Assembly: GCA_037139415.1 (NCBI GenBank)
Contig: JBAXGN010000005.1
Location: 1 to 64,000, forward strand
Length of the DNA: 64,000 nucleotides
Reading direction: 5' to 3'
Origin: Verrucomicrobiota bacterium
GTDB lineage: Bacteria > Verrucomicrobiota > Verrucomicrobiia > Limisphaerales > Fontisphaeraceae
Below are positions 27,824-35,679 of this stretch, in pieces (positions within the stretch are counted from its first letter, which is position 1; the number at the start of each line of letters is the position of its first letter). Made by a program: the position numbers and the translations under genes. Below the pieces are notes generated by a model. The model saw nothing but the letters and a program-made list of their open reading frames with translations. It ran no database searches and had not been told where the DNA came from.

Positions 27824-28077
27824 TATTTGCGATTGGCGCAGACGAATTCGGCGAGTGATTGCAGGGAAGCGAACGCTTTATCGGCCACGGCACGCTCCTG
27901 GATGAGAATGCCATAGTCCTGTTCGAGCAGGGCCACGATTTCCAGCGCATCAATGGAATCCAACCCCAGACCGACCCCAAATAGCGGGTCGTTGGGCTTG
28001 ATATCCGCCGGCTTGACCCCTTCCAGGTTCAGCGCCTTGATGATCTTGACCTTCAGCTCTTCAATCAGGGTTTCCAT
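27823..28077 (-). CDS. Acyl carrier protein
   Basis: The 84-residue protein starts METLIEELKVKII and carries GLGLDSIDALE, with Ser41 as the 4'-phosphopantetheine site. It has the expected four-helix length. The ATG at 28077 is chosen because the longer frame adds a basic, non-conserved leader. It is the first gene of the operon with the fused ketosynthase and is likely its dedicated carrier, distinct from the housekeeping FabF-linked AcpP. The promoter should lie in the divergent gap before the prepilin-like gene. Confidence 0.9.
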   Translation of the reverse strand: METLIEELKVKIIKALNLEGVKPADIKPNDPLFGVGLGLDSIDALEIVALLEQDYGILIQERAVADKAFASLQSLAEFVCANRK

Positions 28078-28245
28078 ACGTCTATTGCTTCTGTATCTGC
28101 GTTCCATTGTTCATATCCACCGGGAAAGGTCAATTTCTCTCTGGTAAGAGCCTGAATAAATCTTGCCGCACGGCTTTGGCAGAGACCTGATATGGATCGT
28201 TGAATAGCTTTGGAAAATCTGCCGTCTAACTTGAAAGCATGCGCT

Positions 28246-29010
28246 ATGGATCATAAAAAACACGTAACCGATCACGCCACTCGGGGAAATAGGGTTGTGG
28301 CTGCCTTTACCCTGATTGAACTGCTGGTGGTAATCGCCATCATTGCCATTCTGGCAAGCCTGCTGTTGCCGGCGTTGGGGCGCGCCAAAGAAATGGGCCG
28401 GCGCATTCATTGCATGAACAATACCAGAAATCTGGGCATGGCGACGCGCCTTTATGTGGATGATAACGATGGCTTTTTTCCACCCCGCACCCGCACCAAC
28501 CGCTGGCCGACCCTGCTGAAGCCCTGCTACCTGGATTTTAGGATTCTCATTTGCTTGAACGACTTCCAGGATGGACGGGATTTTAGCACATTCTCCGATA
28601 TTGATACCAATTCCTTCCCGGCCGATGCCGCGCCACGCAGTTATATCATCAATGGCTGGAATGATTATTATCGCACCACGGGCAGTAATGTAACGAGTTA
28701 TAAGTTCGGTTCGCTTAACATTGCCATGCCGGAAACTTTCATTCAGGAACCGTCGGAAACGGTGGTCTTTGGCGAAAAGGATAAAAGCTCCGGCCATTTC
28801 TATATGGATTTCGACATGTATGACGACATCATGCAGTTGGACCAAAACAAACACGCGACCAATGACAAAAACAGCCGCACTGGTGGTTCCAATTATATCT
28901 TCGCTGACGGTAGTGCCCGCTTTGTCAAGTTTGGAAAAACCTTGGCCGGTCCTTCCAATCTTTGGGCGGTCGTTGGCGCAGATCGCGCCTTGGGGCTTGC
29001 GACGCCTTAA
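28246..29010 (+). CDS. Prepilin-type N-terminal methylation domain secreted protein
   Basis: The 254-residue protein has a basic leader ending [27 protein letters not shown], the class III prepilin peptidase site with Glu at +5, followed by [19 protein letters not shown]. The C-terminal part holds [15 protein letters not shown], matching the H-X9-DG type of verrucomicrobial and planctomycete pseudopilin-like proteins. It is probably exported through a type II secretion or pilus-like system after PilD-like cleavage. The ATG at 28246 is preferred to a TTG at 28210. A 247-residue antisense frame over the same DNA is rejected. Confidence 0.9.
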   Translation: MDHKKHVTDHATRGNRVVAAFTLIELLVVIAIIAILASLLLPALGRAKEMGRRIHCMNNTRNLGMATRLYVDDNDGFFPPRTRTNRWPTLLKPCYLDFRILICLNDFQDGRDFSTFSDIDTNSFPADAAPRSYIINGWNDYYRTTGSNVTSYKFGSLNIAMPETFIQEPSETVVFGEKDKSSGHFYMDFDMYDDIMQLDQNKHATNDKNSRTGGSNYIFADGSARFVKFGKTLAGPSNLWAVVGADRALGLATP

Positions 29011-29179
29011 GCCAGCTTATTCCAAATCGCTATCAAGATGGGACTAATTCGCTGGTCTTTTGAGCTGCTGGCTTCGTTGCTCGCTCGTTGCAGACCGCTA
29101 CGGGTATGCGCCTCGCTCGCGGCTCGCCAGCCGCCCAATATCCTGCGCGCCTTAGCCTCATCTTGAAAGCTCATTGGAA
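29011..29179. other. Convergent intergenic region with a GC-rich iterated segment
   Basis: The stretch around 29064-29135 is rich in short iterations such as gttgctcgctcgttgc and gcctcgctcgcggctcgcc. It resembles an interspersed chromosomal repeat rather than coding sequence. No T-tract terminator was seen. Confidence 0.4.
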
Positions 29180-30058
29180 TTATTCAAAAATCTCCACGAG
29201 TAATCCCGTACGCGCACGAATTGCCTCGGCAAACTGCGCCAAAACATCAGGTTCCAGGGGCGTCGCATACGGTTCCGGGGTGGCGCGCGCAACGGTATAG
29301 GCGTGAACAGCCTTGATCTGTGCGCCGCCATGAACGAGTTCCACCAAGCATTGGCAGTAGGCCTCCAATTCCGCCGCTGGCATGGCTTGACCATGCACCC
29401 GCAGCAACATGGTCTGGATGATGATGGGGCGGACTCGGGCGGTTTCCAGCAGGTTACGGAGAATACGGTCAAAGCAAACATGGGATCGGTTTACCAGTCG
29501 GAAATACGGGTCCGTACCAGCGTCCAGTTTGCCCCAGATTTCCCCCTGATTGGCATCCATGATGGCCAACCCGCGTTTTACATCCACCTTATCCAACCCG
29601 GCGGCATCGGTAATCAACACAATTTTGGTTTCGGCCAGCCCTTCGGCGCGTTTGACTCCGGCGACCACGCCCACGCACTCGGCAAAATTGGGAATCATCG
29701 TTGGCTCGCCATCTCCACTAAATGCCAAGTCACGGATTTGTTGAGCCAACTCCCGGGTTTCCCCGAACTTGGGCACGATGGTCAACTGGCCAGCTTTGAC
29801 CATCTGGATCAGCGCCGTCAGCTCCTCGCGCAATTGCGGCACATTCACTTCCTTGGCCTGCCCCGGAATACGGCGATCCACCTCACAATAGATGCAATTA
29901 AAGTTGCACACCTTGTCCGGGTTCAAGTTGACCCCCAAGGAAAGCCCGCGCGACCGGCGCGATATCACCGGATAGACAAATACAAAATCGGAGAACCGCC
30001 GGTCGTGATCCCGCACAGCGGCTAGCGAACTGGATACCTTTGTTTTGCTCTCAGACAC
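29180..30058 (-). CDS. Radical SAM protein, COG0731-like
   Basis: The 292-residue protein carries the radical SAM cluster motif CNFNCIYC (about residues 51-58), preceded by RSRGLSLGVNLNPDK. FSGDGEPTMIPNF (the GGEPT-like SAM contact) follows near residue 115. This arrangement resembles the wyosine-synthase-like COG0731 group, but bacteria lack wyosine, so the substrate is unknown. The short C-terminus lacks extra Cys clusters of SPASM type. It is followed by fabI on the same strand with a 55-base gap, which may contain a separate start site. Confidence 0.82.
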   Translation of the reverse strand: MSESKTKVSSSLAAVRDHDRRFSDFVFVYPVISRRSRGLSLGVNLNPDKVCNFNCIYCEVDRRIPGQAKEVNVPQLREELTALIQMVKAGQLTIVPKFGETRELAQQIRDLAFSGDGEPTMIPNFAECVGVVAGVKRAEGLAETKIVLITDAAGLDKVDVKRGLAIMDANQGEIWGKLDAGTDPYFRLVNRSHVCFDRILRNLLETARVRPIIIQTMLLRVHGQAMPAAELEAYCQCLVELVHGGAQIKAVHAYTVARATPEPYATPLEPDVLAQFAEAIRARTGLLVEIFE

Positions 30059-30113
30059 AGCCTAAAGGTAACCCAACTATCGGAAATAGGCACCATCTAA
30101 ATATACGAGCACC

Positions 30114-30884
30114 TCACATGCCCATGATCTGGTAACCGCAATCCACGTACAGAACCTGGCCAGTCATGGCAGCCGCGCCATCGCTCGCCAGAAACACGCC
30201 CGTTGCCCCCAGTTCCTCGGGCAGCACATTGCGTTTCAGCGGAGAATGCTCCTCGTACTGCCGCAACATTTCGTTAAATCCGGAGATACCGCGCGCCGCC
30301 AGAGTGTTCACCGGGCCCGCGCTGATGCAGTTGACACGGATTTTTTGCGGGCCAAGATCGTAGGCCAGATACCGGGTGCATGCTTCCAACGCGGCTTTAG
30401 CAACCCCCATGACGTTGTAATGCGGAACCACTTTTTCCGCGCCATAATAGCTCATGGCGATGATGCTCCCCCCCTCGGTCATCAAGGGCGCAGCACGGTG
30501 CGCCAGGGCCACCAGGGAATAGGCGCTGATATCGTGCGCCATGCGAAATGCCTCGCGGCTCGTGTTGACAAAGCGGCCTTCCAAGGCCTCCCGCGGCGCA
30601 AACGCCACCGAGTGCAGCAGCAAATGCAGTTTGCCGAATTTTTTCCCAACCTCGCTGAACACGCGGTTGATCTCATCGTCGCGGGTGACATCGCACGGCA
30701 ACATCAAGGTATCCGGGCCAAAGGTGGCCACCAGCTCCTCAACATTTTCCTTGAGGCGTTCACCCTGATAGGTGAAAGCCAGCTTGGCGCCCTGCTTGTG
30801 CCACGCCTGCGCAATCGCCCAGGCGATGGAACGCTTGTTGGCAACCCCGAATACGATCCCGTATTTTCCAGTTAGTAATGACAT
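30114..30884 (-). CDS. fabI: Enoyl-[acyl-carrier-protein] reductase (NADH)
   Basis: This 256-residue short-chain dehydrogenase-type enzyme catalyses the last reduction of type II fatty acid elongation. The N-terminus (YGIVFGVANKRSIAWAIA) is the divergent FabI nucleotide-binding loop. Catalytic residues are in SYYGAEKVVPHYNVMGVAK, which gives the Tyr-x6-Lys spacing specific to FabI. It ends AMTGQVLYVDCGYQIMGM. A promoter-like -35/-10 pair lies directly upstream with a very short leader. Confidence 0.96.
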   Translation of the reverse strand: MSLLTGKYGIVFGVANKRSIAWAIAQAWHKQGAKLAFTYQGERLKENVEELVATFGPDTLMLPCDVTRDDEINRVFSEVGKKFGKLHLLLHSVAFAPREALEGRFVNTSREAFRMAHDISAYSLVALAHRAAPLMTEGGSIIAMSYYGAEKVVPHYNVMGVAKAALEACTRYLAYDLGPQKIRVNCISAGPVNTLAARGISGFNEMLRQYEEHSPLKRNVLPEELGATGVFLASDGAAAMTGQVLYVDCGYQIMGM

Positions 30885-30900
30885 AAATAACGCGGGCTAC

Positions 30901-30928
30901 TTTATATCATGGATTGGCGGTTTGTCCA
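30901..30928 (-). promoter_or_regulatory. Putative sigma70-type promoter of fabI
   Basis: On the minus strand, TGGACA (30928-30923) is followed after 16 bases by TATAAA (30906-30901), each 5 of 6 to consensus. Transcription would start near 30894, about 10 bases from the fabI ATG, so the mRNA would be nearly leaderless. No Shine-Dalgarno sequence is seen before the ATG, which is consistent. Confidence 0.45.
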
Positions 30929-30973
30929 CCTCACAAAAAAGCCTCCTCAAGACCGCATAAAGAAGTTGGCCAA

Positions 30974-32200
30974 ATGCTCCCAAACTGCTACGGTTCCTGT
31001 GTGAGCTTTGTTGCAGAGTTTGAAGCCCTGCCGATGACAACCCTGTCGCGGCTGGCACTGTCCACCATGCCCGAAACGGCGCGGGAGATTCTGTCGCGTC
31101 CCATCCGGTCACTGGCTGATTTTGCGCGGCTGATTTCCCCGGCGGCCTCCAACGAGTTGGAGACGATGGCCCAAGAATCACAACGTCTTACCCGCCAACG
31201 CTTTGGAAAAGTTATCCGGATGTTCGCACCGATTTATCTCTCGAACGAGTGCATCAATAACTGCCAGTACTGCGGGTTCTCCCGGGATAACCCCATCGTG
31301 CGCGTGACTTTGAATGTGGAGGATGTTAAACGCGAGGCATCGGCCTTGAGCGCCCAGGGATTTCGCAATATCCTATTGGTGGCCGGGGAACATCCCAAGT
31401 TCGTGTCTGCGGACTACTTGGCAGATTGTGTTCGCGAACTGCACGCCGCCACCCCCAGCCTCTCGCTGGAGGTGGGGCCAATGCCAACCGAAGATTACCG
31501 TAAAGTCGTCCAAGCCGGAGCGGATGGTCTGGTGATTTATCAGGAAACATACAACCGCAGTGTGTACGCGGAAATGCACACCACGGGTCCGAAACGCGAC
31601 TTTAACTGGCGGCTGGAAACTCCCGAGCGCGCTTACGCCGCCGGTTTTCGGCGAATCGGAATTGGTGCGCTTTATGGACTGGCCGACTGGCGGGCTGAAG
31701 CCATTTGTGTCGCCGCTCACGCCGCCTACCTAATGCGCCATTGCTGGAAGACATTTTTCACCATCTCCCTGCCCCGCCTGCGCCCCTGCGCCGGGTCCTT
31801 CCAACCGCGCTCGCAGATGACGGATCGGGAAATGGTCCAACTGGTATGCGCTTTCCGCCTGTTCCTGCCCGATGTTGGTTTGGTGCTCTCGACCCGGGAA
31901 TCGGCGGCGTTACGCGACGGTTTGATCCCCTTGGGCATCACTCTCATTAGCGCGGGTAGCCACACAGAGCCAGGCGGCTACACGGGCGCTGGACAGGACA
32001 AACTGCACCTGACGGAACGGGGACGGTTGAAAGAACTGACTTTGGGGGCCAGCGAATGGGCAGCGGAAGGAACCAATCCAAAAGCCACCGTGCAGTTTGA
32101 AATTGCGGATGCTCGCTCGGCTGAGGAAGTCGCTGCCCGCCTGCGACGACTGGGCTACGAACCGGTTTGGAAAGATTGGGACACTGCCCTAACGGCATAA
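30974..32200 (+). CDS. thiH: 2-iminoacetate synthase (ThiH)
   Basis: This radical SAM enzyme cleaves tyrosine to dehydroglycine for assembly of the thiamine thiazole. The cluster motif is CINNCQYCGF, preceded by MFAPIYLSNE. Family segments EVGPMPTEDY, YQETYNRSVY, GIGALYGLADWR and SLPRLRPCAG are all present. The C-terminal SAGSHTEPGGY is also typical. The ATG at 30974 gives 408 residues. A GTG at 31001 (VSFVAEFEALP) better matches the usual ThiH N-terminus and cannot be excluded. The stop codon is immediately followed by the ATG of the next gene. No TPP riboswitch was recognised upstream. Confidence 0.9.
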   Translation: MLPNCYGSCVSFVAEFEALPMTTLSRLALSTMPETAREILSRPIRSLADFARLISPAASNELETMAQESQRLTRQRFGKVIRMFAPIYLSNECINNCQYCGFSRDNPIVRVTLNVEDVKREASALSAQGFRNILLVAGEHPKFVSADYLADCVRELHAATPSLSLEVGPMPTEDYRKVVQAGADGLVIYQETYNRSVYAEMHTTGPKRDFNWRLETPERAYAAGFRRIGIGALYGLADWRAEAICVAAHAAYLMRHCWKTFFTISLPRLRPCAGSFQPRSQMTDREMVQLVCAFRLFLPDVGLVLSTRESAALRDGLIPLGITLISAGSHTEPGGYTGAGQDKLHLTERGRLKELTLGASEWAAEGTNPKATVQFEIADARSAEEVAARLRRLGYEPVWKDWDTALTA

Positions 32201-33316
32201 ATGACCATGCATGGCACCAGCACACACTGTTTTGCCATGGCGCTGGCGCTGGCCGGTTGGTGGTGCTGTCAAGCTGCGGTAATGGCGGAAACCAACGCCC
32301 TGTTACGCGCGGAAACACTCTGCCTGATTTGCGCCAAGCCGCTTCCGCCCGGTACGAATTACCACCACCCGCGTGGTTTCATCTGCGGTCCCTGCTACCT
32401 AGCCGGACCGCGCTGCAATTACTGCGGCATCCCGGCCAAAGACAATGCGGTGCGCACCACGGACGGGCGCATTTTTTGCCAGTGGGACGCGCCAGAACTG
32501 GTCCTGACCACCGAGCGGGCACAGCAAGTGCTGGACGAAACTCGGAATGAATTGGACCAGCGTTTGGGATCACTGATAAATCTTCGTTATACCAATATTC
32601 ATCTGTCGCTATTTGACGTGGATTACCGCCGGCGCAACGACGGTTCGCCCAAACCCGATGAAATGCATCAATTAGGGTTTTCCCACACCCGGGACACCGG
32701 GGATGGCCTGGTGCATAACATGCTGCTATTTAGTGGGCAGTCCCGCAATGCGACCGCCGGAACCTGCGCCCATGAACTCACCCACTTGTGGATGCACGAG
32801 AACGTGCCGGATACGCGGCAGATCGAACCGGACACCATCGAGGCGATTTGTGAGGTGGTCGCTTATCGTTTGATGGTACAACGGGGGGATACCAACCAGG
32901 CCGCCCACATCCGCACCAACCGCTACACCAACGGACGGATCATCACCCTCATCGAAGCCGAAACCCGGCATGGTTTGCGACCCATTCTGGATTGGGCAAG
33001 AACCGGCGACGAAGCTACGCTGCCGGAGTCTTGGACGGATGGCACCCCACGAGCAACGCCGCCAACCCCAGTACCCGTGGTGATCTATGGCACACCGGAC
33101 CCACCGACCTTCAACCGTCTGACCTTGCAAGGCATTCTCGGCACCTCGCAACGCCGGATTGCCATGATCAATAACCATTCATTTGAAAAGGATTCTGAAT
33201 GGGTTTTGCAGATTGACGGACGAGATGTCCGAGTCCGCTGCCTGAACATCGAACCCAAAACCGTGACCTTGCAGATAAACGAGGGCGGAAAACCCGTCAC
33301 TTTGGAATTACCATGA
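32201..33316 (+). CDS. Secreted DA1-like LIM-domain zinc metallopeptidase
   Basis: The 371-residue product starts directly after the thiH stop and has a signal-peptide-like N-terminus ending AAVMA. A LIM-like double zinc module follows: Cys41/44, Cys62/65, Cys72/75 and Cys93/Asp96 (final CQWD). The peptidase part has HELTH (191-195) and the downstream helix TIEAICEVVAY with a candidate third ligand Glu214. The same order (LIM, then HExxH, then EExICQ) defines plant DA1 ubiquitin-activated peptidases. The last ~55 residues (VLQIDGRDVRVRCL) resemble a GspB-like beta domain. It overlaps thiS by four bases (ATGA). Substrate and any thiamine link are unknown. Confidence 0.8.
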   Translation: MTMHGTSTHCFAMALALAGWWCCQAAVMAETNALLRAETLCLICAKPLPPGTNYHHPRGFICGPCYLAGPRCNYCGIPAKDNAVRTTDGRIFCQWDAPELVLTTERAQQVLDETRNELDQRLGSLINLRYTNIHLSLFDVDYRRRNDGSPKPDEMHQLGFSHTRDTGDGLVHNMLLFSGQSRNATAGTCAHELTHLWMHENVPDTRQIEPDTIEAICEVVAYRLMVQRGDTNQAAHIRTNRYTNGRIITLIEAETRHGLRPILDWARTGDEATLPESWTDGTPRATPPTPVPVVIYGTPDPPTFNRLTLQGILGTSQRRIAMINNHSFEKDSEWVLQIDGRDVRVRCLNIEPKTVTLQINEGGKPVTLELP

Positions 33317-33516
33317 GCCAAATCATTGCCAACGGCCAGCCGGTGCCGGCCAAACTCCCCTGTACCATCGAAGCATTTTTAATCGCCCAAGGTCTCCTGC
33401 CACGCAGCGTGGTGGTAGAGCATAACGGCGAGGCCGTGGCCCCATCGGAATTTCCACAACGCCAAATCCAATCGGGCGACCGGCTGGAAATTGTGAAGAT
33501 TGTGGCTGGCGGATAA
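33313..33516 (+). CDS. thiS: Sulfur carrier protein ThiS
   Basis: The 67-residue ubiquitin-like protein ends in VKIVAGG, the C-terminal Gly-Gly that is thiocarboxylated to donate sulfur to the thiazole. MSQIIANGQPV at the N-terminus and the GDRLEIV strand are typical. Its ATG overlaps the stop of the DA1-like peptidase gene, so the three plus-strand genes form one translationally coupled unit. thiG and thiF are not in the window. Confidence 0.9.
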   Translation: MSQIIANGQPVPAKLPCTIEAFLIAQGLLPRSVVVEHNGEAVAPSEFPQRQIQSGDRLEIVKIVAGG

Positions 33517-33539
33517 TTGTATCCCAAAAACACTGCCGC

Positions 33540-34532
33540 TCACAATCCCGACAGCATCGGCAGCTTTACCGTGGCGGGAGAGCGGGAGAAAAACTCCTCC
33601 GCCTGCCGCGATAACTCATCCAGCGTTTGGGCTTTCGCCAAGCCGTGGTAGAACGCGTGTCCGAACGCGTAATTGGCGGCGAAATACTTGGTGAACATCT
33701 TGATCCGCGTAACCGCAGCCTCCGGTGGAAAATCCTCCCGCACGTACTGAAACAATTTTCTCCAAACTTGTGGATAATCCACAGCAATCGTGTTATCCCA
33801 AGCGGCAAAGACCCACGGACGCGCCACCGCCATGCGCCCAATCATGATGGCGCTGGCGGTTTGCAAATGCGGCCACTGCGCTTGCACCTGCTCTGCAAAA
33901 CCAAGGTCGCCATTCGCCACCAACGGCAGTCGTGTCAATGACGCCACCCACGGCACCTGTTCGTGTTGCGCACGCCGTGCAAATTTATCCTCAAAAAAAC
34001 GAGGGTGAACAATCAAGGCATCCACGCCAGCCGCCTCCAGAAATTCCACCCGTTCACGGAAATGCGTTTGCCACTCCGGCCCACGGCTGCCCAAACGCAC
34101 TTTGGCGGTCAGGATGCCAGGCCAGTAGCGGCGCGCCTCAGTCACCACCCGGCGCAGAGCCGCAAAATTCTCGAATAGGGCGCTTCCGGCTTCCTTCGCC
34201 CGGATGGCCATGGCGTCGCAAGCCAGGTTTAAATCAATCGCCTCAACACCGTTTTCCCCCATCCGCTGAAGAATACGATCCAGAGGATCCCCTGCCCTGG
34301 CCATCAACTGGAAGACGACGAAGCCTTCCTCAGGACGGCGACGAAGCCACGGTGATTCTGCGAAGTTTTCTTTGAGAATTTGCCGGGGCGCCAGCATCTC
34401 CGTCCAAAACCCGCCACAACCGCCGAGTTCGGCCACCAAACGGCGAAACGCGCTGTGCGTATAGCCAGCCAGCGGCGCACAGAACCTGGCAGGCGCAAAC
34501 CGCTTTCCCCGAATAACGCAGTGATCAAACAT
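33540..34532 (-). CDS. tRNA-dihydrouridine synthase
   Basis: This 330-residue FMN-dependent TIM-barrel enzyme reduces uridine in tRNA D-loops. The N-terminal CAPLAGYTHSAFRRL corresponds to the Dus PMAGVTD motif, and GRMAVARPWVF to the phosphate-binding GRGALGNPW segment. The catalytic Cys is present in NLACDAMAIRAKEAGS, but the usual CP dipeptide of NxGCP is CD here. Subfamily (A, B or C) is not assigned. It converges with thiS, with a 23-base gap. Confidence 0.85.
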   Translation of the reverse strand: MFDHCVIRGKRFAPARFCAPLAGYTHSAFRRLVAELGGCGGFWTEMLAPRQILKENFAESPWLRRRPEEGFVVFQLMARAGDPLDRILQRMGENGVEAIDLNLACDAMAIRAKEAGSALFENFAALRRVVTEARRYWPGILTAKVRLGSRGPEWQTHFRERVEFLEAAGVDALIVHPRFFEDKFARRAQHEQVPWVASLTRLPLVANGDLGFAEQVQAQWPHLQTASAIMIGRMAVARPWVFAAWDNTIAVDYPQVWRKLFQYVREDFPPEAAVTRIKMFTKYFAANYAFGHAFYHGLAKAQTLDELSRQAEEFFSRSPATVKLPMLSGL

Positions 34533-34596
34533 ACCGCTATAAAATTACCTTAGCACGCGCCGCAGGTCCAAATATTTCCGACTAGCAGACATGAAA

Positions 34597-34628
34597 AAAG
34601 CCCATGAACCTTTCGATTCATGGGCTTT
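34597..34628 (-). terminator. Intrinsic terminator of the PEP-CTERM gene
   Basis: A perfect 12-bp stem (aaagcccatgaa / ttcatgggcttt) surrounds an 8-base loop. On the minus strand it runs into TTTTTT. It begins 23 bases after the PEP-CTERM stop codon. Confidence 0.85.
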
Positions 34629-34651
34629 CAAGCAGGTAACCAGTACTAAAA

Positions 34652-35428
34652 TTAAGCGGGTATCAAAGCTGTTTGACGGCGGCGGAACAGTTGCAAGCCA
34701 CCATACATGGCCAAGCAAAATCCACCACCCACCAAACCATACGTGGTCGGTTCGGGGGCAGCAAAATCAATGCTCATAGAAGGTGTCCCCAGCACCCCGG
34801 CTTCATGCGCATTGAAACCGAAATTATTGTTGTCCACATTGCGAAACAAAATGAAGGTTACCCCGCCATTGACATCGCTGTTAAGAAACTGGGCTAACAG
34901 GCTCGAAGTAATGCTAAATGGAACTTTATTAGCTGGCGTGGAACCAAATGAAAAAGACCCCAAATTCTTTAGATTCGCGTTACCGTTAACAATGTCACTT
35001 CCAGAATAAAAACCGGTTGAGGCACTCTCCACCCAAGGAGCGGCTATATCCCCCGCTGCACCTTCCGCAATCCCCAACAAGGTGACCATACCACTGGACG
35101 ACGGGCTCGTTGGCAGATAATACGTCAAATTCAAAGTGGCGGAAGCGACCGGAGATCCAAGCCCCGGCAGAGAGAAGTGGATATAAGCGTATTGAGAAGC
35201 CGTGGCATCAGGAGTGGGAGTACCAAACCCATCATCTGAAGTTTTGACGGAAAGAACGTTGCCACTAGGCGAAAGCAGTAGGGGAGCCGAAACGATCGGC
35301 ACAGGGGCATTAACCCCGTTCGCCCCGTGAAACGTGGCGTCACCATCGGGTCCGATCACCAAGGAAGCTTGGCCACTAGTGCAAGCCAAAATGGCTGCCA
35401 CACCTGACGTAAAAATCAATTTTTTCAT
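34652..35428 (-). CDS. PEP-CTERM sorted extracellular protein, DNRLRE-like
   Basis: The 258-residue protein has a signal peptide (MKKLIFTSGVAAILACTSGQA). A beta-sandwich like those of DNRLRE/disaggregatase-type domains follows, with YIHFSLPGLGSPVASATL and a C-terminal NNNFGFNAHEA strand. It ends in PEPTTYGLVGGG, a hydrophobic segment and FRRRQ, the PEP-CTERM sorting signal recognised by exosortase. It is probably an exported matrix or surface protein. No exosortase gene is in the window. The ATG at 35428 is chosen over 35437 because it leaves a standard n-region. Confidence 0.85.
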   Translation of the reverse strand: MKKLIFTSGVAAILACTSGQASLVIGPDGDATFHGANGVNAPVPIVSAPLLLSPSGNVLSVKTSDDGFGTPTPDATASQYAYIHFSLPGLGSPVASATLNLTYYLPTSPSSSGMVTLLGIAEGAAGDIAAPWVESASTGFYSGSDIVNGNANLKNLGSFSFGSTPANKVPFSITSSLLAQFLNSDVNGGVTFILFRNVDNNNFGFNAHEAGVLGTPSMSIDFAAPEPTTYGLVGGGFCLAMYGGLQLFRRRQTALIPA

Positions 35429-35628
35429 AACAAACATCCACTAATCAGATTCCGTTAACTCACTCAATCTGTACTCAAGGTACCACCCTATTGTTTTTGT
35501 GCAAAGGAAATTTCAACGTAATTCCCACCCTGATTGGCCAGTGATTTTCCACCTCTTTACCGCCCTGTGCGTAACCCCATTGGGATTCCCACTACATCTT
35601 CGCGCACATCAGTGAAACTAGTCAAAAA

Positions 35629-35656
35629 GAGGCCCGTCTGTTTCCAGACGGGCCTC
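35629..35656 (-). terminator. Terminator of the ribosomal protein block
   Basis: A perfect 12-bp GC-rich stem (gaggcccgtctg / cagacgggcctc) with a 4-base loop is followed on the minus strand by TTTTTGAC. It lies 23 bases past the rplQ stop and should end the transcript of the alpha operon. Confidence 0.92.
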
Positions 35657-35679
35657 CGATGCAATTTATCAAGCGCGGC

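Noticed and set aside
28111-28854. 247-residue minus-strand open frame
   Set aside because: It covers the prepilin-like gene, whose cleavage site and pilin helix are clear on the plus strand.
30885-31000. TPP riboswitch upstream of thiH
   Set aside because: The short gap contains no conserved THI-box elements and must also hold the fabI promoter.
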